Position numbers and translations under genes: made by a program. Positions 1 to 13,200 of a stretch of DNA of 64,000 bases are shown piece by piece. Position 1 is the stretch's first letter, and every line of letters begins with the position of its first letter. The DNA lies in contig OZ029917.1 in the NCBI GenBank assembly GCA_964023275.1, forward strand, positions 17,986,374-18,050,373. The letters run 5' to 3'. Below the pieces are notes generated by a model, which was given only the letters and a program-made list of their open reading frames with translations, had not been told where the DNA came from and made no database searches. Source of the DNA: Norana najaformis. Lineage: Eukaryota > Annelida > Clitellata > Crassiclitellata > Hormogastridae.

Positions 1-196
1 TCAGTTCTCCGAGCTGCTTGTTGTGACGAGCAGAATATAAGCGGTATCAACATGTCGTAATCGTAGTCATGAACTCAAGATTTCTAAAGCCCTACTTAAA
101 AGCTAAGCACAGGGCACCCGCTTATTCACGAGCGCTGCGTCAAGTAAGTGGGGTTATCCAAAGATGCCATGTCAAGAACCAAGTTCGATTGCCAGA

Positions 197-233
<37 letters not shown>

Positions 234-420
234 GGGAAAGGAGCTGTTAGGGTGGTGTTTAAGCTGAGAGAAATGGTAAGGCAGCGGATTGGATGGACTT
301 GGGTGTCGACTCCTATGCTACCTGAATAACCTGATCCGGACTTCGAAGTATCAGTTATTCTTTTGGTCTGATGTAGCCTCTCTTTTTACTGGTCTCATTT
401 CGTTGTGGGCTTAGTCTTTT
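1..420 (-). repeat. L2/CR1-like LINE 3' end with GA microsatellite
   Basis: On the minus strand this reads as the 3' end of a non-LTR retrotransposon whose tail is built from TTACGA-type units (around 55-70). The same sequence recurs at 17060-17340, 37450-37730 and 41640-41930. The segment about 120-420 also resembles 19310-19560, which is the upstream flank of gene copy A. A pure GA dinucleotide run lies at about 203-231. The short open frame across 69-329 reads through low-complexity sequence and is not a gene. No host exon was seen here. The family name is inferred from related copies that still encode reverse-transcriptase residues (33280-34520). Confidence 0.6.
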
Positions 421-1165
421 CCCTGACGTCCCCTCATCCGAATATATTTCATATCTTGCCCAGAAAACTAGCTTTGACTTGTGTATACTCTATGTGTTTC
501 GTTCAGTACAGAACGCACTGAATACCGCTAACCAAGAGGCCAAATTTGCTTTGATTCGTCTACATGTGGAACGCACGCATCACCCTCCACGTAATTGCAT
601 CGCATAGCGCGACAGCCCTTATTCAACCTATTTTGCTATGTCTGTATATTATTAGGTGATGCGGATGACACTATTTGTTTCTTCCGCATTACTTAACTAT
701 TATCGTGCGCAACATGTCTTTTCACAAGCGTCGTATTACTTACTCAAAAGGGCGTCCTAAACTTAGGCTATTGGCCTAAAATGACTGCAGGCACCGCTTT
801 GATCGTGCATTGGCAATTATTGGACAGCGCGGAAGGGGTGTTGATATGAAATGCGTACTTACTTATTTAAAATTGAATTAAAACATAAATTGTGAAAATG
901 TAAAAATAATCGAAGACGGACCGAACAGCTTTAATTCGAACTATTATATAATCCGTGCATTACAGAAATAAAATTATTTATATCTGCCATCTATAGATAA
1001 GCCTTGTGGCCGATACCCCACATTACTTTGTGTAAGAGTTTTGTGAATCAAGAATCTCAGATCCAAGAGTTTTCGGAATTATTCTCAGCATTGGAATGCT
1101 GACATGGATTTCGGCAAGTTTTGTAAATCTAAGAAACAAAACGTTTCGTAACCAATCACTGATAA
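421..1165. other. Non-coding sequence shared by units A and B
   Basis: This stretch has no gene that I can support. It is the left part of tandem unit A and aligns by eye along its whole length with 20935-21676 in unit B, with a few percent of substitutions. Its right end is the insertion point of the DNA transposon: the TAA at 1163-1165 is the left target-site duplication. Confidence 0.7.
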
Positions 1166-1605
1166 CACTGGCCAACAGAAACATTTTTTTTCTTGTTGCC
1201 TTCGGTTTTAGACCTGTTCTTGGGGTAATTTTGGGCGCTGATTCAGAAAATGTCATTGGATTGAGTGCATCAGGTCTAGTTTCTGAGATATCGTCGATTT
1301 TGTAAAGAAAACCCAGTCCACTCTTTAAACGATGTCTTTGGCAAAACTAAAATGTCATAATAAGCTTTATTTATGGCTAATTATAATTCTTGCTGATTCA
1401 TATAATGCCTACATCCTTATAATGTAAAATCAGCATATCTTGCCGCGTGCTGAGATATTGCTGATTCAACGAAATAACTATTCCGTAGCCTACAGCTTAC
1501 TCAGCACTAAATTCATGGCCTCATTTAGAATTTATTTGTGCTTATACAGCGTTTCATGGTTTCGAACTATGTAAATAGATTATGCTGAAGTCAGCATTTA
1601 TAGCC

Positions 1606-1613
1606 TATATAAA
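1606..1613 (+). promoter_or_regulatory. TATA box of the transposon gene
   Basis: TATATAAA lies about 160 bp upstream of the first ATG of the transposon ORF and inside the terminal repeats. Its position fits an internal promoter for the plus-strand ORF. Confidence 0.5.
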
Positions 1614-1769
1614 CCGCCTCCTGAAAGCTAGAGCAGCCGCAGTCGTCTTAGGGCATATTAAGAGTTGGTCGCAAGAACAATCTGTGAATGTGAGCATTAA
1701 ATAACTACATGTTCTTACTATTTTTTAGGTTAGTCATTTAATTCCTCAGATGCGAACATCCTTAAGGTT

Positions 1770-3472
1770 ATGGCTACTTCCAGACGGAGCTGCATTAACC
1801 ATCCAGACATATTCTGCTACATTTGTGGGGAATACACACTAAAAGCAAACAGGAAACCGATTTCTGAGTTTGTAAAAAGAGCATATGTAGGTTATTTTGG
1901 TGTCAAACTTGGAGATCAAGATAAGCAATGGGCTCCTCATACAGTTTGCAAAACTTGCATTGAACAATTGCGCCACTGGACAATTGGAAAGAGAAGCTGC
2001 CTGAAATTTGGTGTACCGATGGTTTGGAGGGAACAGATAAACCACTTCGACGACTGTTACTTTTGTATGGTTAATATCATAGGCATCAATCGAAATAATC
2101 GTCACAAGTTGTCTTACCCTGATATACCTTCAGCCAGGAGACCTGTTCCGCATTCGGATATTGTACCAGTTCCACCTTTTCGCGAACTACCTCAGCTCTC
2201 AGACGATGAGACTTGCATGTCCAATATCGGACAAGATGACGAAAGTGAAGAAAGTGGGGGCAGTGACAGTGATTTCCAATCGACTTCACACAGTGAACGT
2301 TTTGACCAAAAAGAGTTGAGCGATCTGATCAGGGACTTAAATCTTTCCAAAGAGTCTTCTGAATTGCTTGCGTCCAGACTAAAGGAAAAGAATGCACTTC
2401 AGCCTGGAACGAAAATTACAATTTATAGAAACAGAGAAAAGGATTTGCTGCCATTCTTTACCAAAGACAACAACCTAGTATTCTGTAATGACATCAGCAA
2501 CTTATTGAAGAAAATTGGTCTGTCGGATTACAGCCCAGATGAGTGGCGTCTTTTTATCGACAGTTCAAAACGTAGTCTGAAATGTGTGCTTTTAAATAAC
2601 GGCAACAAATTTGGTTCTATTCCAATCGGTCACTCCACCAGGATGAAAGAAGAGTACAATGCCATCTCTTTAGTACTGGAAAAGATAAAATACAAAGAAC
2701 ATCAATGGGTAATTTGTGTAGACTTGAAGATGGTAAATTTCCTCCTTGGTCAACAAAGTGGCTACACAAAGTATCCCTGCTTTTTGTGTCTTTGGGACAG
2801 TAGAGCCAAGCATGAACATTGGACAAGAAAAGATTGGCCTTCGAGGAAAGACATGGTGGTTGGACTCAAAATGTAATCAAGGAATCTTTGGTGGCACGAG
2901 ATAGGATCGTACTGCCACCACTACATATAAAGCTAGGCCTGATGAAACAATTTGTCAGGGCTTTGAACAAAGAAGGTTCATGCTTCGAATACATAGTACA
3001 CAAGTTACCAGGAATTACAATGGAAAAATTGAAGGCTGGAATCTTCGATGGTCCACAGATCAGGCAACTTATGAATGACCCACTTTTCATACCATCAATG
3101 AATGAAATCGAATCTTGTGCCTGGTCTTCCTTTGTTCTTGTAACTAAAAATTTTCTTGGCAACAAGAAGGCAGACAATTATGCACAACTAGTAGAGGATA
3201 TGCTTCTTCATTTCAACAAGCTTGGCTGCAACATGAGCATTAAAGTCCATTATCTCCACAGTCACTTAGATCGCTTTCCAGAGAATCTTGGTGACTTCAG
3301 CGAAGAGCAAGGTGAAAGATTTCACCAAGACATCAAAACAATGGAAAATCGATATCAAGGAAGATGGGATGCACACATGATGGCAGACTATTGCTGGAAT
3401 ATTATGCGCGATTGTTCCGGCAGATGCCACACTCGGAAATCGTACAAAAGGAGCTTCTTCGGTGTCCAATGA
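1770..3472 (+). pseudogene. Transposon-encoded zinc-finger protein, probable transposase, broken by one frameshift
   Basis: There are two overlapping frames, 1770-2876 (368 codons) and 2819-3472. Together they look like one protein of about 565 residues split by the loss of one base in the A-run near 2869-2872. The N-terminus has Cys/His pairs typical of a zinc-binding DNA-recognition domain: C8, H11, C16 and C19, then CKTC and CYFC. An acidic, serine-rich linker follows at about residues 145-175. The central part contains IPIGHS and a CFLC pair followed by HEHW. The distal frame contains LPPLHIKLGLMKQFV, a histidine cluster (HYLHSH) and an SEEQGERFHQD stretch. Similar proteins occur as repeated uncharacterised ORFs in other invertebrate genomes, as I recall. 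The flanking inverted repeats make a transposase role likely. Whether this copy is dead or the missing base is a sequencing error cannot be told from one sequence. Confidence 0.7.
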
Positions 3473-3486
3473 CTTGAAATTTTTAT

Positions 3487-3492
3487 AATAAA
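3487..3492 (+). terminator. Poly(A) signal of the transposon gene
   Basis: AATAAA lies 14 bp after the stop codon of the transposon ORF and inside the right terminal repeat. Confidence 0.5.
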
Positions 3493-4070
3493 CTTGTTCT
3501 GTTTGGTATCATATAAGTACAGTTTCAGGTACTACCATTTTCTTTTAAGTATTTGTATTATTATGTTTATTTAGTGTATCACATAATAAATTGAGCACTA
3601 CATAATTATAGCTATAGCCTTATGTTTCATGGGCGAGCAGAGGCAAGGACTGGTATATGGCATAATGTTCTATATCTCGAAAACTAGACCTGCTGGGAGA
3701 AAACTGGTGCCTTTTCTGGAATCAGCAGGTCAAATATACCCAGAAACAGTTCTAACATTTGAGGCAACAAATTATGTGTTGGCCAGTGTAATTTATAATT
3801 AATCCTTACATTTATAAGCATTGTAAATTTGCAACATGCAATATAATTCGGCGAACCCTTTTATATCTCCTTTCTAACCCTAAAGATATGACTAAACCTA
3901 GGATACATCTTGAATACAGTAGCTGCGTGAAAATATAGCTGGTATTTAACAGTGGCTTTTTTCTCAATGATGAATGCCAGCTACATATTTCACATTCAAT
4001 TGATGTTAAAATTCTGAGTCTTAAGTTAAATAAATAAATTTCTTAACCTGTGCAATCTGCCGCTATGCAT

Positions 4071-4076
4071 TTTATT
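4071..4076 (-). terminator. Poly(A) signal of AprA-like copy A
   Basis: AATAAA on the minus strand lies about 110 nt beyond the stop codon of copy A. The same hexamer in the same context is present after copy B (21966-21971), which supports a short conserved 3' UTR. Confidence 0.6.
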
Positions 4077-4185
4077 CCTTCCCAAAAGCCAAGTTTTAAA
4101 ATCGTATGCCGTTCATTAGTCATAAATCAAAATTGCTATATCTAGAATTTCTTTGCGAAAACTGATTTCTCTTTGCAGTGTTTTG

Positions 4186-7100
4186 TTAGACGAGAGTTCC
4201 TTGGCATTCACTTCCAGAGCAGTCTGCGTATGGCCAAGTGAATGGTATGATATTGGTCTCTGTTGTGAAGTAGAAAACGCGTCCATCTGGGCCAGGATAG
4301 CCGACCTGCAACAGAATTTATAGTTCTTAATGTACAATAACAACTCTATCTTCATTCAGCAATGCCTAAAAATAAATTAAAATTTAAAATGAAATGTAAA
4401 TTTGGCTAGATGGCAAACATGTTTTACATGCAGAAATTCTTCGATCAGAATGTGGTCCTACAGAAGGTCTTGAGCAAATAGGCTTAGCCTACTATTACTT
4501 TAAATGTCGTGGCGTCCATTCAAACGGGCAGCGATGGTGAAAGATCTCACCCGATACATTCTTTTTAAAATAGGCAAAGTCGAGGCCATACAGTTCCTAT
4601 ATAAAACCGTGTACATTTGCATTTACTATAACCCTAAAAGTGTAGACCCTTGTGTAGCAATAACGTGTATAATAGGCCCTATGGCCTAAAGAGTTTCACA
4701 ACTATAACAGCTATTGTAAGCTGTTGTAAGATATTGTAAGCCGTAAGACATCACATTTTCGTTAAGCCTACTATGCTTTGTTGTGGCCCACCTTAACGAA
4801 TAAAAATAGTATTGCACCGCATTTCTTCGCATTTTCTGAAAGAACGCTAATATTCTTAACTACGGGAATAATTGTTCTCAGCTGTTCATTCATATATGGT
4901 CAGTTACGAAGAGCTTGTGTAGTATTGGTAACATCTATGCAGTGCCTCCATAAAATCTATGGCATTTTCTACACAACAGATTCGTGGATCGACAATGAGT
5001 TTAAGGCAGCAAGATGCAACATCCGTCCTCTGAAGACTGCAAAGCTGATCGCGAAGATGGTTCCACAAAACCTGACTGACCACTGTAAAGCCTTAGACCT
5101 ATTTTATATGAAGATGCGCAGTTGAAAACGTTTTACCAATTTCTCTCATTTCACACACAACCAACCATAACTGGTGTCCTGCGCTTAGGTTTTAAGTAGC
5201 GCTTTAGAAATTTAGAGTTTACCATTACGATTAAGAACCCGTGGTGAAACCTAAGGTAAACCGAAATTGAAACAGCTCCACAATTTACTTCTAATTAGAT
5301 ATGCCATACGTTCGCCTTATCCCTCATATTTACAAGCGAGATTGCTCGAACATTGGAGGAGCTCCACTTTTCAAGCCAAAAAGGTATGCCTTCAAAAGTG
5401 GGTGTACCACTTTTGATGACCATCTTCTTAATACCAAAATACGAATACGAAGCTGTTGTTCCCGTAGCGGTAGCCTGTCTCATAAATATACGTAGTCTGC
5501 AACAATTTACCTTAATAAAAAAGGCCAGGTATCCTTCAGCTGGATTATCATGCTGAACACGATAGTAGTTGTTGCCCTAGAAAATTAAAATATTCACCGT
5601 AAAGCATTGTTCGTATAATATAGGCTAATATTTTCCAGTTATAAGAATCCTTTATCTTACTCCTCTAGGCCTCATGATACTCAAATTTTGACAACAGTGC
5701 CACATAATTAAGCTACTGTTCATATTATATACTGCTGAAATACACGAAGGCTTAGTAACTTCTTACTATATTATTTACAGTACATGCTATAGGGATTTCT
5801 GTTTACGCAGCAATGAATTTCATGTGCGCGACATGGCTTTGTTTGAGCGCTGCAGAAGTCTCGAGTTTTTACGAAGCAAAACGAGGTCGAGGTCAACGTC
5901 CCTTGCAGCCAAGAGATGTCGTTGATCACTTGATACTAGGCCTAACATTTATATATGATATAATAGGCCTATATATAAAAGTAACATCATGTATAATATA
6001 ACAACCAAGTTCTTAATAACATTTTCTTTTCTCTGGATGAATTCTTGGCCTACATCGTCGTTGGGTAGGCACACCCCATAACACTTTAAGATATTTTTAT
6101 TATTTCTGTATTTATTAAGCGCCATTATCTAACGACTAACCATCAACCGATGGCGCTGAGCAATTGGGAGTGAAGAAATTGCTCAAGGTCCCTACACAGT
6201 ATAGTCTCACAGGAGACTCAAACACGTACTCTCCGCGTTACAAGCCGAGCACCCTATCCAGTCGGCTATTGTGACCCACATTTAACATAATACTAATTAT
6301 CGTGTGTAATTTATAAAAGATAGGTTCATTAGGCCTATTATTATAATCGATACTTAACGACTTCAATTTAGAGCAGCAGGGGCACATGTTAAATAAGTTT
6401 TGTGTCAGATCATCATAATAAAATTTAACATAAAAATACTTAGACATCAAAACTTTATATAGGGACTTTTATTTGATAGCTAACACAACGAGGAATAGGC
6501 CTATAAATATGCAAATAATTCATTTTGACCCATTTTATGCCTAACTTCCTCCTGAGCGTGTTTCTCGAAAACTAGCTTTACTGACTTCGTGAGGGTTTTC
6601 GCGGGCATACTCATATACGGAACTCTCTTCCGAACCATGTTTACTATGTAAAGTTTTTGGCCTTTAAATCACCACTCAGAACTTTCCAATTCCAGAATGC
6701 ATCTCCGTTCCACGCTATTCCGTGTCTCTGTGCGTTGCACTACTGGAATTTCATCTGAACTCAACAAGGTTTCGACATGCATATCGACAGGACATACTAC
6801 TTAGAAGTGATTGTCGATTGACTCGTTGTGCGTCGTAAGTGGCACTACAGAAAATATGTTCACATCAGATCAGAATAAACTAAATAAAAGGAGAGGAAAT
6901 TCGTGCGTTGTATTTCTGCTTCTATTGTGTTAGGCTTCCGAGAATCTGTCAGTTTCCTTGTCACAATTGATTCATGTTTATATTATGGACTATGCGTCCG
7001 ACACAACGCTAGACTACAGTAGGCTATATCTTACCAGATCTTCAACAGGTTTTTCTATCCAGGTCACATTGGTCGGAATAAGGTCTCCTATGCCATCCCG

Positions 7101-7259
7101 CATAGTCGTTCTCCAGTCACGCCTGTCACGAGAATTTTCATATTTTACTCCTTGTAAATAAGCTTATGTATGTGTGTAGGCTATGTATGTACGCCCTATG
7201 TATGCATGCATACATGTATGTATGTATACGCGTAACATTGTCTTACCATATTAATAAGC

Positions 7260-7294
<35 letters not shown>

Positions 7295-10200
7295 TATTAT
7301 TATTATTATTATTATATTATATAATTATATATAATTCCTGCTACAAAGGAGCCAGCTGGACATCCAGGTCCGATGGGAAACGTCCGGATGGCGTGACGCT
7401 GATTCTTTAGGAGAGCGGCAGATGCCTTATCTGTTATTGACGCCACAGCAGAATTATACCGCTCCAGGTCAGCTGAGGTCGCGGGTCCTGCAGCGGAGAT
7501 ACTAGCCGAATGAAAAATATCCAACTACACTGCCATTCTTTCATCATACTGTTTTATGTCCTTGCCTTTTGAAAGGCTGGGCCCAGGAAATCAAGATGGC
7601 CTCACTTTCATCAAGCACCGTGGCTCTCGCCTTTCACAGATAGCGGGGGATAATAGGGAAACTACTTTCCTGCATCAGCGCTTATCTATGGCCATCCAAC
7701 GCTTTAATGCAGTCGCTTTCGCAGCAGCTTTCACACTGAAACAGCCATTAGCGAAGATTAGCATTCCCAGAACAATGCTTCCCTAATTTCTGAAATCCTG
7801 AGGGATCATTTGTACCTCGGGGAAAAATAATATGTATGCATGTATGTATGTATGTATGTGTGTATGCATATATATATGTATGTATGTTGTTATCTACGGC
7901 GTACAGGATAGGACCGAGTAGATTGAGTAGTTGTAGGTTGTACGCCTTCTGTACATTATGGCGGGAAGCCGACCTAATAAAAAATGTGGTGTTTGAGTTA
8001 GGGTCAGACTACATTTTGGTTCTGATCCTGCGTGACCGAGATTTTTCTTCTTAGTCTCTTTCGGCTAGTTGTGTTTGATTGAGACTACCCGCAAGGGTTA
8101 CTTGTTCGGTTCTTCTGAGCCGTTTTGCCGTTTTGTTTTTACTAGTTTTCGTCACCGTCTGTTGGTGGACGCTGTGTTTAGTGGTAGGACCGTCCTTAAG
8201 CATAGGCAGGTTAGGCAGTAGCATAAGGGCGGTAGTTGTCACAGGTGGCAAAATGAACTCAAAGATAATTTTATAAATGAAATGTCCAAAGATGCCATGT
8301 CACGAACTCAGTGAGTAGTTGCAAAAACTGACACTGGTTTTCGTCTGCATAAAAGTAGTCTAAACCACAGTGAACATCTAGTTTTGTCACTTTTAGAGTC
8401 CCCATTGTATCACAGATCACAGAGTGTATACGTATATAGCAGCGGTCTTTCCTCCGCTGCTTCAAATCAAAAATAGCACCCTGCTTAAGCAAGTCCTTGA
8501 TACACGGTTGCTAAGCATATTCGACTGCTGATTGTCGTTAGTATACTGGTATTCTGTAGACACAAGAAAATTTTTAAAAATATGATTTCAGCGAACGAAT
8601 CGGCCATCAATGGTGTATGTCAGTGATGACGGACGCATGTAGGCCTACCTTTCAGGAACAGCGCTCATTGCTGAGAAAGACGTAATGCTGAGAGGAGGCG
8701 TGGGAGACAAAAGAACGATCTGTCCACCAGTATCCGTCTACAGAATACAACAATAACACCATCCATATTATTATTCAGAAACTTGTGTTTTTCAGATATA
8801 TTTCGAGTCTTATGATAAATGCTATATAAAGTAAGGCTATTCCGTGTCAAATCAACCAAAAATGACAATTTGTCACACTATCATAGCAGATCTTTCTGAT
8901 TTGTTTTTCAAAACAAATCCTGAAGAAAATATAGTGAAAGTTGAATGGTGCCTCTTTTACCAAGATATCTTGTTTTTTAACCAAGATATGATTTTTGAAG
9001 TTTTCGATGAAAAAGCGCCCGTCGACGAAACTTAATTACGATGGCTGAGTAGAGCTGTAACTTTGAAACTAAACCGGATACCAGAAAGTTTTTACGTTTA
9101 ATCAGTTTCCGTTCCTGTTTAATAAAATCTAACAGGTTTCAGGGCAAAAAATCAAGCATTGCTCCAAACACAAATTTTTGGCCCGTCCATAGATGGTGAA
9201 GAAATGAAATTGAGTTTGTTTTATTCAAGCCAAGGCAAATGTTTGTTTTTCAAATAATAACTTGGCTGATGGTGAAATTCATCAGGAACTTATTTCTCAC
9301 GATACCAACGCAAGTCACATCTGTTTACTACACAGTGACATAGGCCTGATAGAGACGCTAACAGCCTAGTAGATGATACTGTAGGTTACGCAGGACGTAC
9401 CCTGGTGTACTGTAGACCTGTAGGCCTATAGGTTAAGTTACTCACCGCGTTTTTCACCCATTCCATGTGAGGGCGCTGATAATTCTGCAAAAAACAATTC
9501 CACGAAATGTTGATTACCCAAAGTATTTTGTAGGCTAAGTTAGTTTAAATGTTGATATTAATCAGCCTTTCGAGACTTTGCACTAAACAACGAAGGATAA
9601 TAAGAGTTGTAATGGCTTCATAAATGGCGTAGGCTTATATGCTATAACATGTTACAGCATGCACGGGTCATTGCACGGTTTCCCTAAGATATGTGTACTG
9701 TAATACATATTATACGCACTAATCATATACAGCATATATATATATATATAAATTATATACTGACCGTTAAAACCGATATGTAGAATGTCTGTAGCATTGT
9801 CCAGTAATCTGCATTGAGTGGGCTGTCGCCGATGCTATGACCGGTATTCTCTAAGATCCTGCAAACGTTGCACGTGATAGAAGCTGAATTTAGGGAATAA
9901 ATATAAATTAGAAATAAAGAAACAAGACAGTCCATGACTATGAAATGACATTGTCACAAGCTTCTGACACAAATGACCGAAAAGAATGGACATCATTTAT
10001 GGCACGCATCACCGCCAAATGCCAGGAATCTGAAACTGATGTTGTCGTTTGTTGTTTGTTCTTAATGATCATGCTGTTGCTGATGCTGATGATAGGGTCT
10101 TCTGTTGTGCTGTGCATAAATCAAAGTTGGGATGAGTCAAAAATATATTCGGACGCGTAGGCGTTCGGGAGAACTGCAGATAGATGAGTCAAACTGAACT

Positions 10201-13200
10201 ACCTTTGAAGAGAACCGATACTGCCAAGAGAAAGGTTACCGAGGAATAACAACCATTCTGTGTCGAACAACAACAACTAATATTGCACAATCCACGATTC
10301 TCACTAATTAAGCTTTCGAGATGGTCATAACTGTTGCTTCTTAGAATAATTTAGAGAACAACAATAATGAATAATACAGACTTACCAGATGTATTTCTCT
10401 CCAAGAAGGTCTTTGAAGAAGTAATCGTAATCGTCTGGCATGAAGAATTCGTCCGATCCTCCACTGACCATCAACTTCGGCATCGTTAGCCAAGAACGGT
10501 AAACTTAAAACCAGAAAATAATAATTTATAGTTCGCTGGTACGTCAGGCCGCAATACTCAATAGGTGACGCGATGGGAAATTGAGAATTGCATTTGTCTT
10601 TGACCTCATCGTCCGGTACTGACATCGCATTCAGCTGCTGGCCATGGATCCTTTTTGCATGCATTAGAGATATTCAGCATCAGCATCTTCTGGAAAATGT
10701 GTTGTTCATGGTATACGACTTGTCTTTGGCCGGCGTACATTCACAAAGTGCTGGTCCCTCCCTCTGGAACTCTCCTCCTCCTCGTACTCCTCCTCTTTCT
10801 CCTTCTCCTTCTCCTTCTTTTCCTCCTCCTCGTCCTCCTTCTCCTCCTCCTCCTGTTCTCAACTCTCTCACCGAGACTATATTTCATTCTCAACTAAAAA
10901 CTTACTTCTTCCAGTCCGTTTATGATTCTTTATATTTTCTGGTGCCCGCCTTCAACGTGCACTTCGGAATTGTTCGCTTTTAAGAGATGACTTCAGTTAC
11001 AACAGAGGCCAACTCACAGTTTTCCCACTTCTTACGGAATATTTACTAGTTGTCCGCCACATTGCTTCTCTGTAGTAACACTTAACGGATCTGGTAGTCG
11101 CAGATTAATTAGCCATTTCGAAGTTGAATCATTCTTAGACCATGCAGCAAAACTTATGTCTACAGGTCAGGCATATTGTACAGTATCATCAAAGAGGGTT
11201 GCGATGGTCTCGACTTATACATGTCACGTTCTACAAACAAACACGTTTCTACAAACAATCTATGTATCAGTTGGCATTCGTCTGCGTAACTCTATATCTT
11301 ACTATGCCCTCTATATTCGCGATATGTCTATTAGGTTCGTTATATAAGGTTTCGACAAAACCTTTATTAAATGCATAAACATATGATCTACGTTAGCCAG
11401 TTGTTTGCTTAATAGACCTAGGTCTGCTTGAAACTATAGAAACTTACAGTATGGATCAATGATTTGCTGCATCAAGAACACTTCCGGCTCATCAAGAAGT
11501 CCCATGAGACCCTGGATCCAGTAGTCGAACAAAGCGAAAGACCAACCGCCCCACGAGCGCCAGTAATGATGCATGTTCTATGCACAGAAAACAACAACAG
11601 GAGCATTCTTATTCCACCATTTCTGTGAAACTCAAACCTCTGATATACGAATGTCACAGTTCATTTACCTTAAAACTAGGCTATTTGTGAAAGTTAGCCT
11701 ATTTTATTTTTGCGTCTCTTACATTTTTATATATCATATTTTTACATGCACTGTGTATTATATAGACCTACAAATATTTCACATTCATATTCCAATATTG
11801 CTTTATTTGTTTAGGCTATTTATTTATTTACCATTTGATATTTGTACTTACCTCTACCATGTTGAGACATGACAGAACAACTGGTGCAAGAGCTACAATT
11901 CTGTCGTCGATTCCACCCATCAGCCAAGTCGTCCAACCTCTCTGCAAAGATACTTGTATGTATGTATATATGTATGCCTATATTGTTGGCTATTTATTTA
12001 AAACTTAGCGCCTCTTAGAACCTAACAGAGGCTCCAACAATCTCAAACTTCGAGAGAAAGTATTATGGATAGCCTAGATGTCTATTTATTTGAGAGTCTT
12101 TATAGAAGCACAATATCCATTGAATACACTAAAGTTGGCTTTGATTTCAAAATTCATTGCCTTTTCATCACTGATAATAACCATTCCACATATCTGGATA
12201 AAGTATTTTAATATAATGGACAATATAAACTACGCCTGTTAGTTTCTTCTGTTAAAGATGTCGTAGTCGTTATTTCACTCCAACGTACTTAGTGCGGTTA
12301 TATTTGAAACATGTGTTTCAGCGGGTCATCCTCTAGCATTTGGATATGCAGTATAGGGTATAAAACACAGACGTGTTAACAACTTGTTACTTCTTCCTGC
12401 ACTTCGACAATGCGACGTCGTGAATTTTCAGTGGTTGGGTAATTTATTTGGAATGGCCTCCCTCTAAATCTGCATTTCGTTCTGACTGGGGATATATATG
12501 ACTCTGAATCAATGAATAAACAAACGAATAAATTAATATAAATAAAAATAAGTAAATGTGTAATAGGAAGACTATAAAGCGACGGCCTTTAACTATATAT
12601 TGACGACAGTGACTTCAATCCTTTGATTGGAGGCCTCTAAATGCGCTATATAAAAATTATGATTTGGATCCAGGGGATACAGTTGACTAAAGACTTATTA
12701 TAACCTTTGACTCTCCGGCAACCATAAATTTGGTGACAGAATTGCCGACCATCTGATATACAAACGATTGAATGGTATCCATGGCTCTCGCTGAAGCCTG
12801 CAATTTCCACAAACAATACGATTCCTAAACACTTTCAAATACACAACGAAACCAAAAAGACTAACTACCAACGTAGAATGTATAGCCTAGCCCAAGGCTT
12901 TAAATGAATAACCGCTCCTTAATATGTGCTTTTTGATCGCTTTTTGCCTCTTTGGATCGAACTCCAGAAAGTTCCCTGACATAATGATTATACACCATTA
13001 TCACCTATAAATGTGAGCATTCCGCCTCCTGCTTCTCCTTCTCCTCCTCCTCGTGTTACTGCTTCTGCTCCTGCTCCTACTCCTGCTCTTCCTCCTACTC
13101 CTCCTACTCCTGCTGCTGCTGCTGCTCCTCCTCCCCCTCCTCCTCCTCATCTTACTCAGATACACACAATACTACACACTGATACAGTGTATAACCGAAC

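Larger units (their letters stand above)
1166..3788 (+). mobile_element. 2.6-kb cut-and-paste DNA transposon with 12-bp TIRs and TAA duplication
   Basis: The element is bounded by perfect 12-bp inverted repeats: CACTGGCCAACA at 1166-1177 and its reverse complement at 3777-3788. TAA lies directly outside each end (1163-1165 and 3789-3791). The orthologous position in tandem unit B (21677-21679) has a single TAA and no element, so this is a real insertion with a 3-bp target duplication. Beyond the first 12 bp the two ends remain similar for about 130 bp as imperfect inverted repeats; for example TTGTTGCCT occurs inside both ends and so does a GCTGATTC block. The element carries a TATA box, a two-part ORF (1770-3472) and a poly(A) signal. 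CACTG-type ends with a 3-bp duplication suggest the CACTA/Mirage/Chapaev supergroup. That assignment is inference, since I cannot name a DDE triad with certainty. Confidence 0.9.

Noticed and set aside
8300..8420. Candidate extra exon between exons 11 and 12 of copy A (frame with [12 protein letters not shown] on minus)
   Set aside because: It changes between copies in a coding-like way but lacks suitable splice sites. It also lies downstream of exon 12, where phases already close without it.
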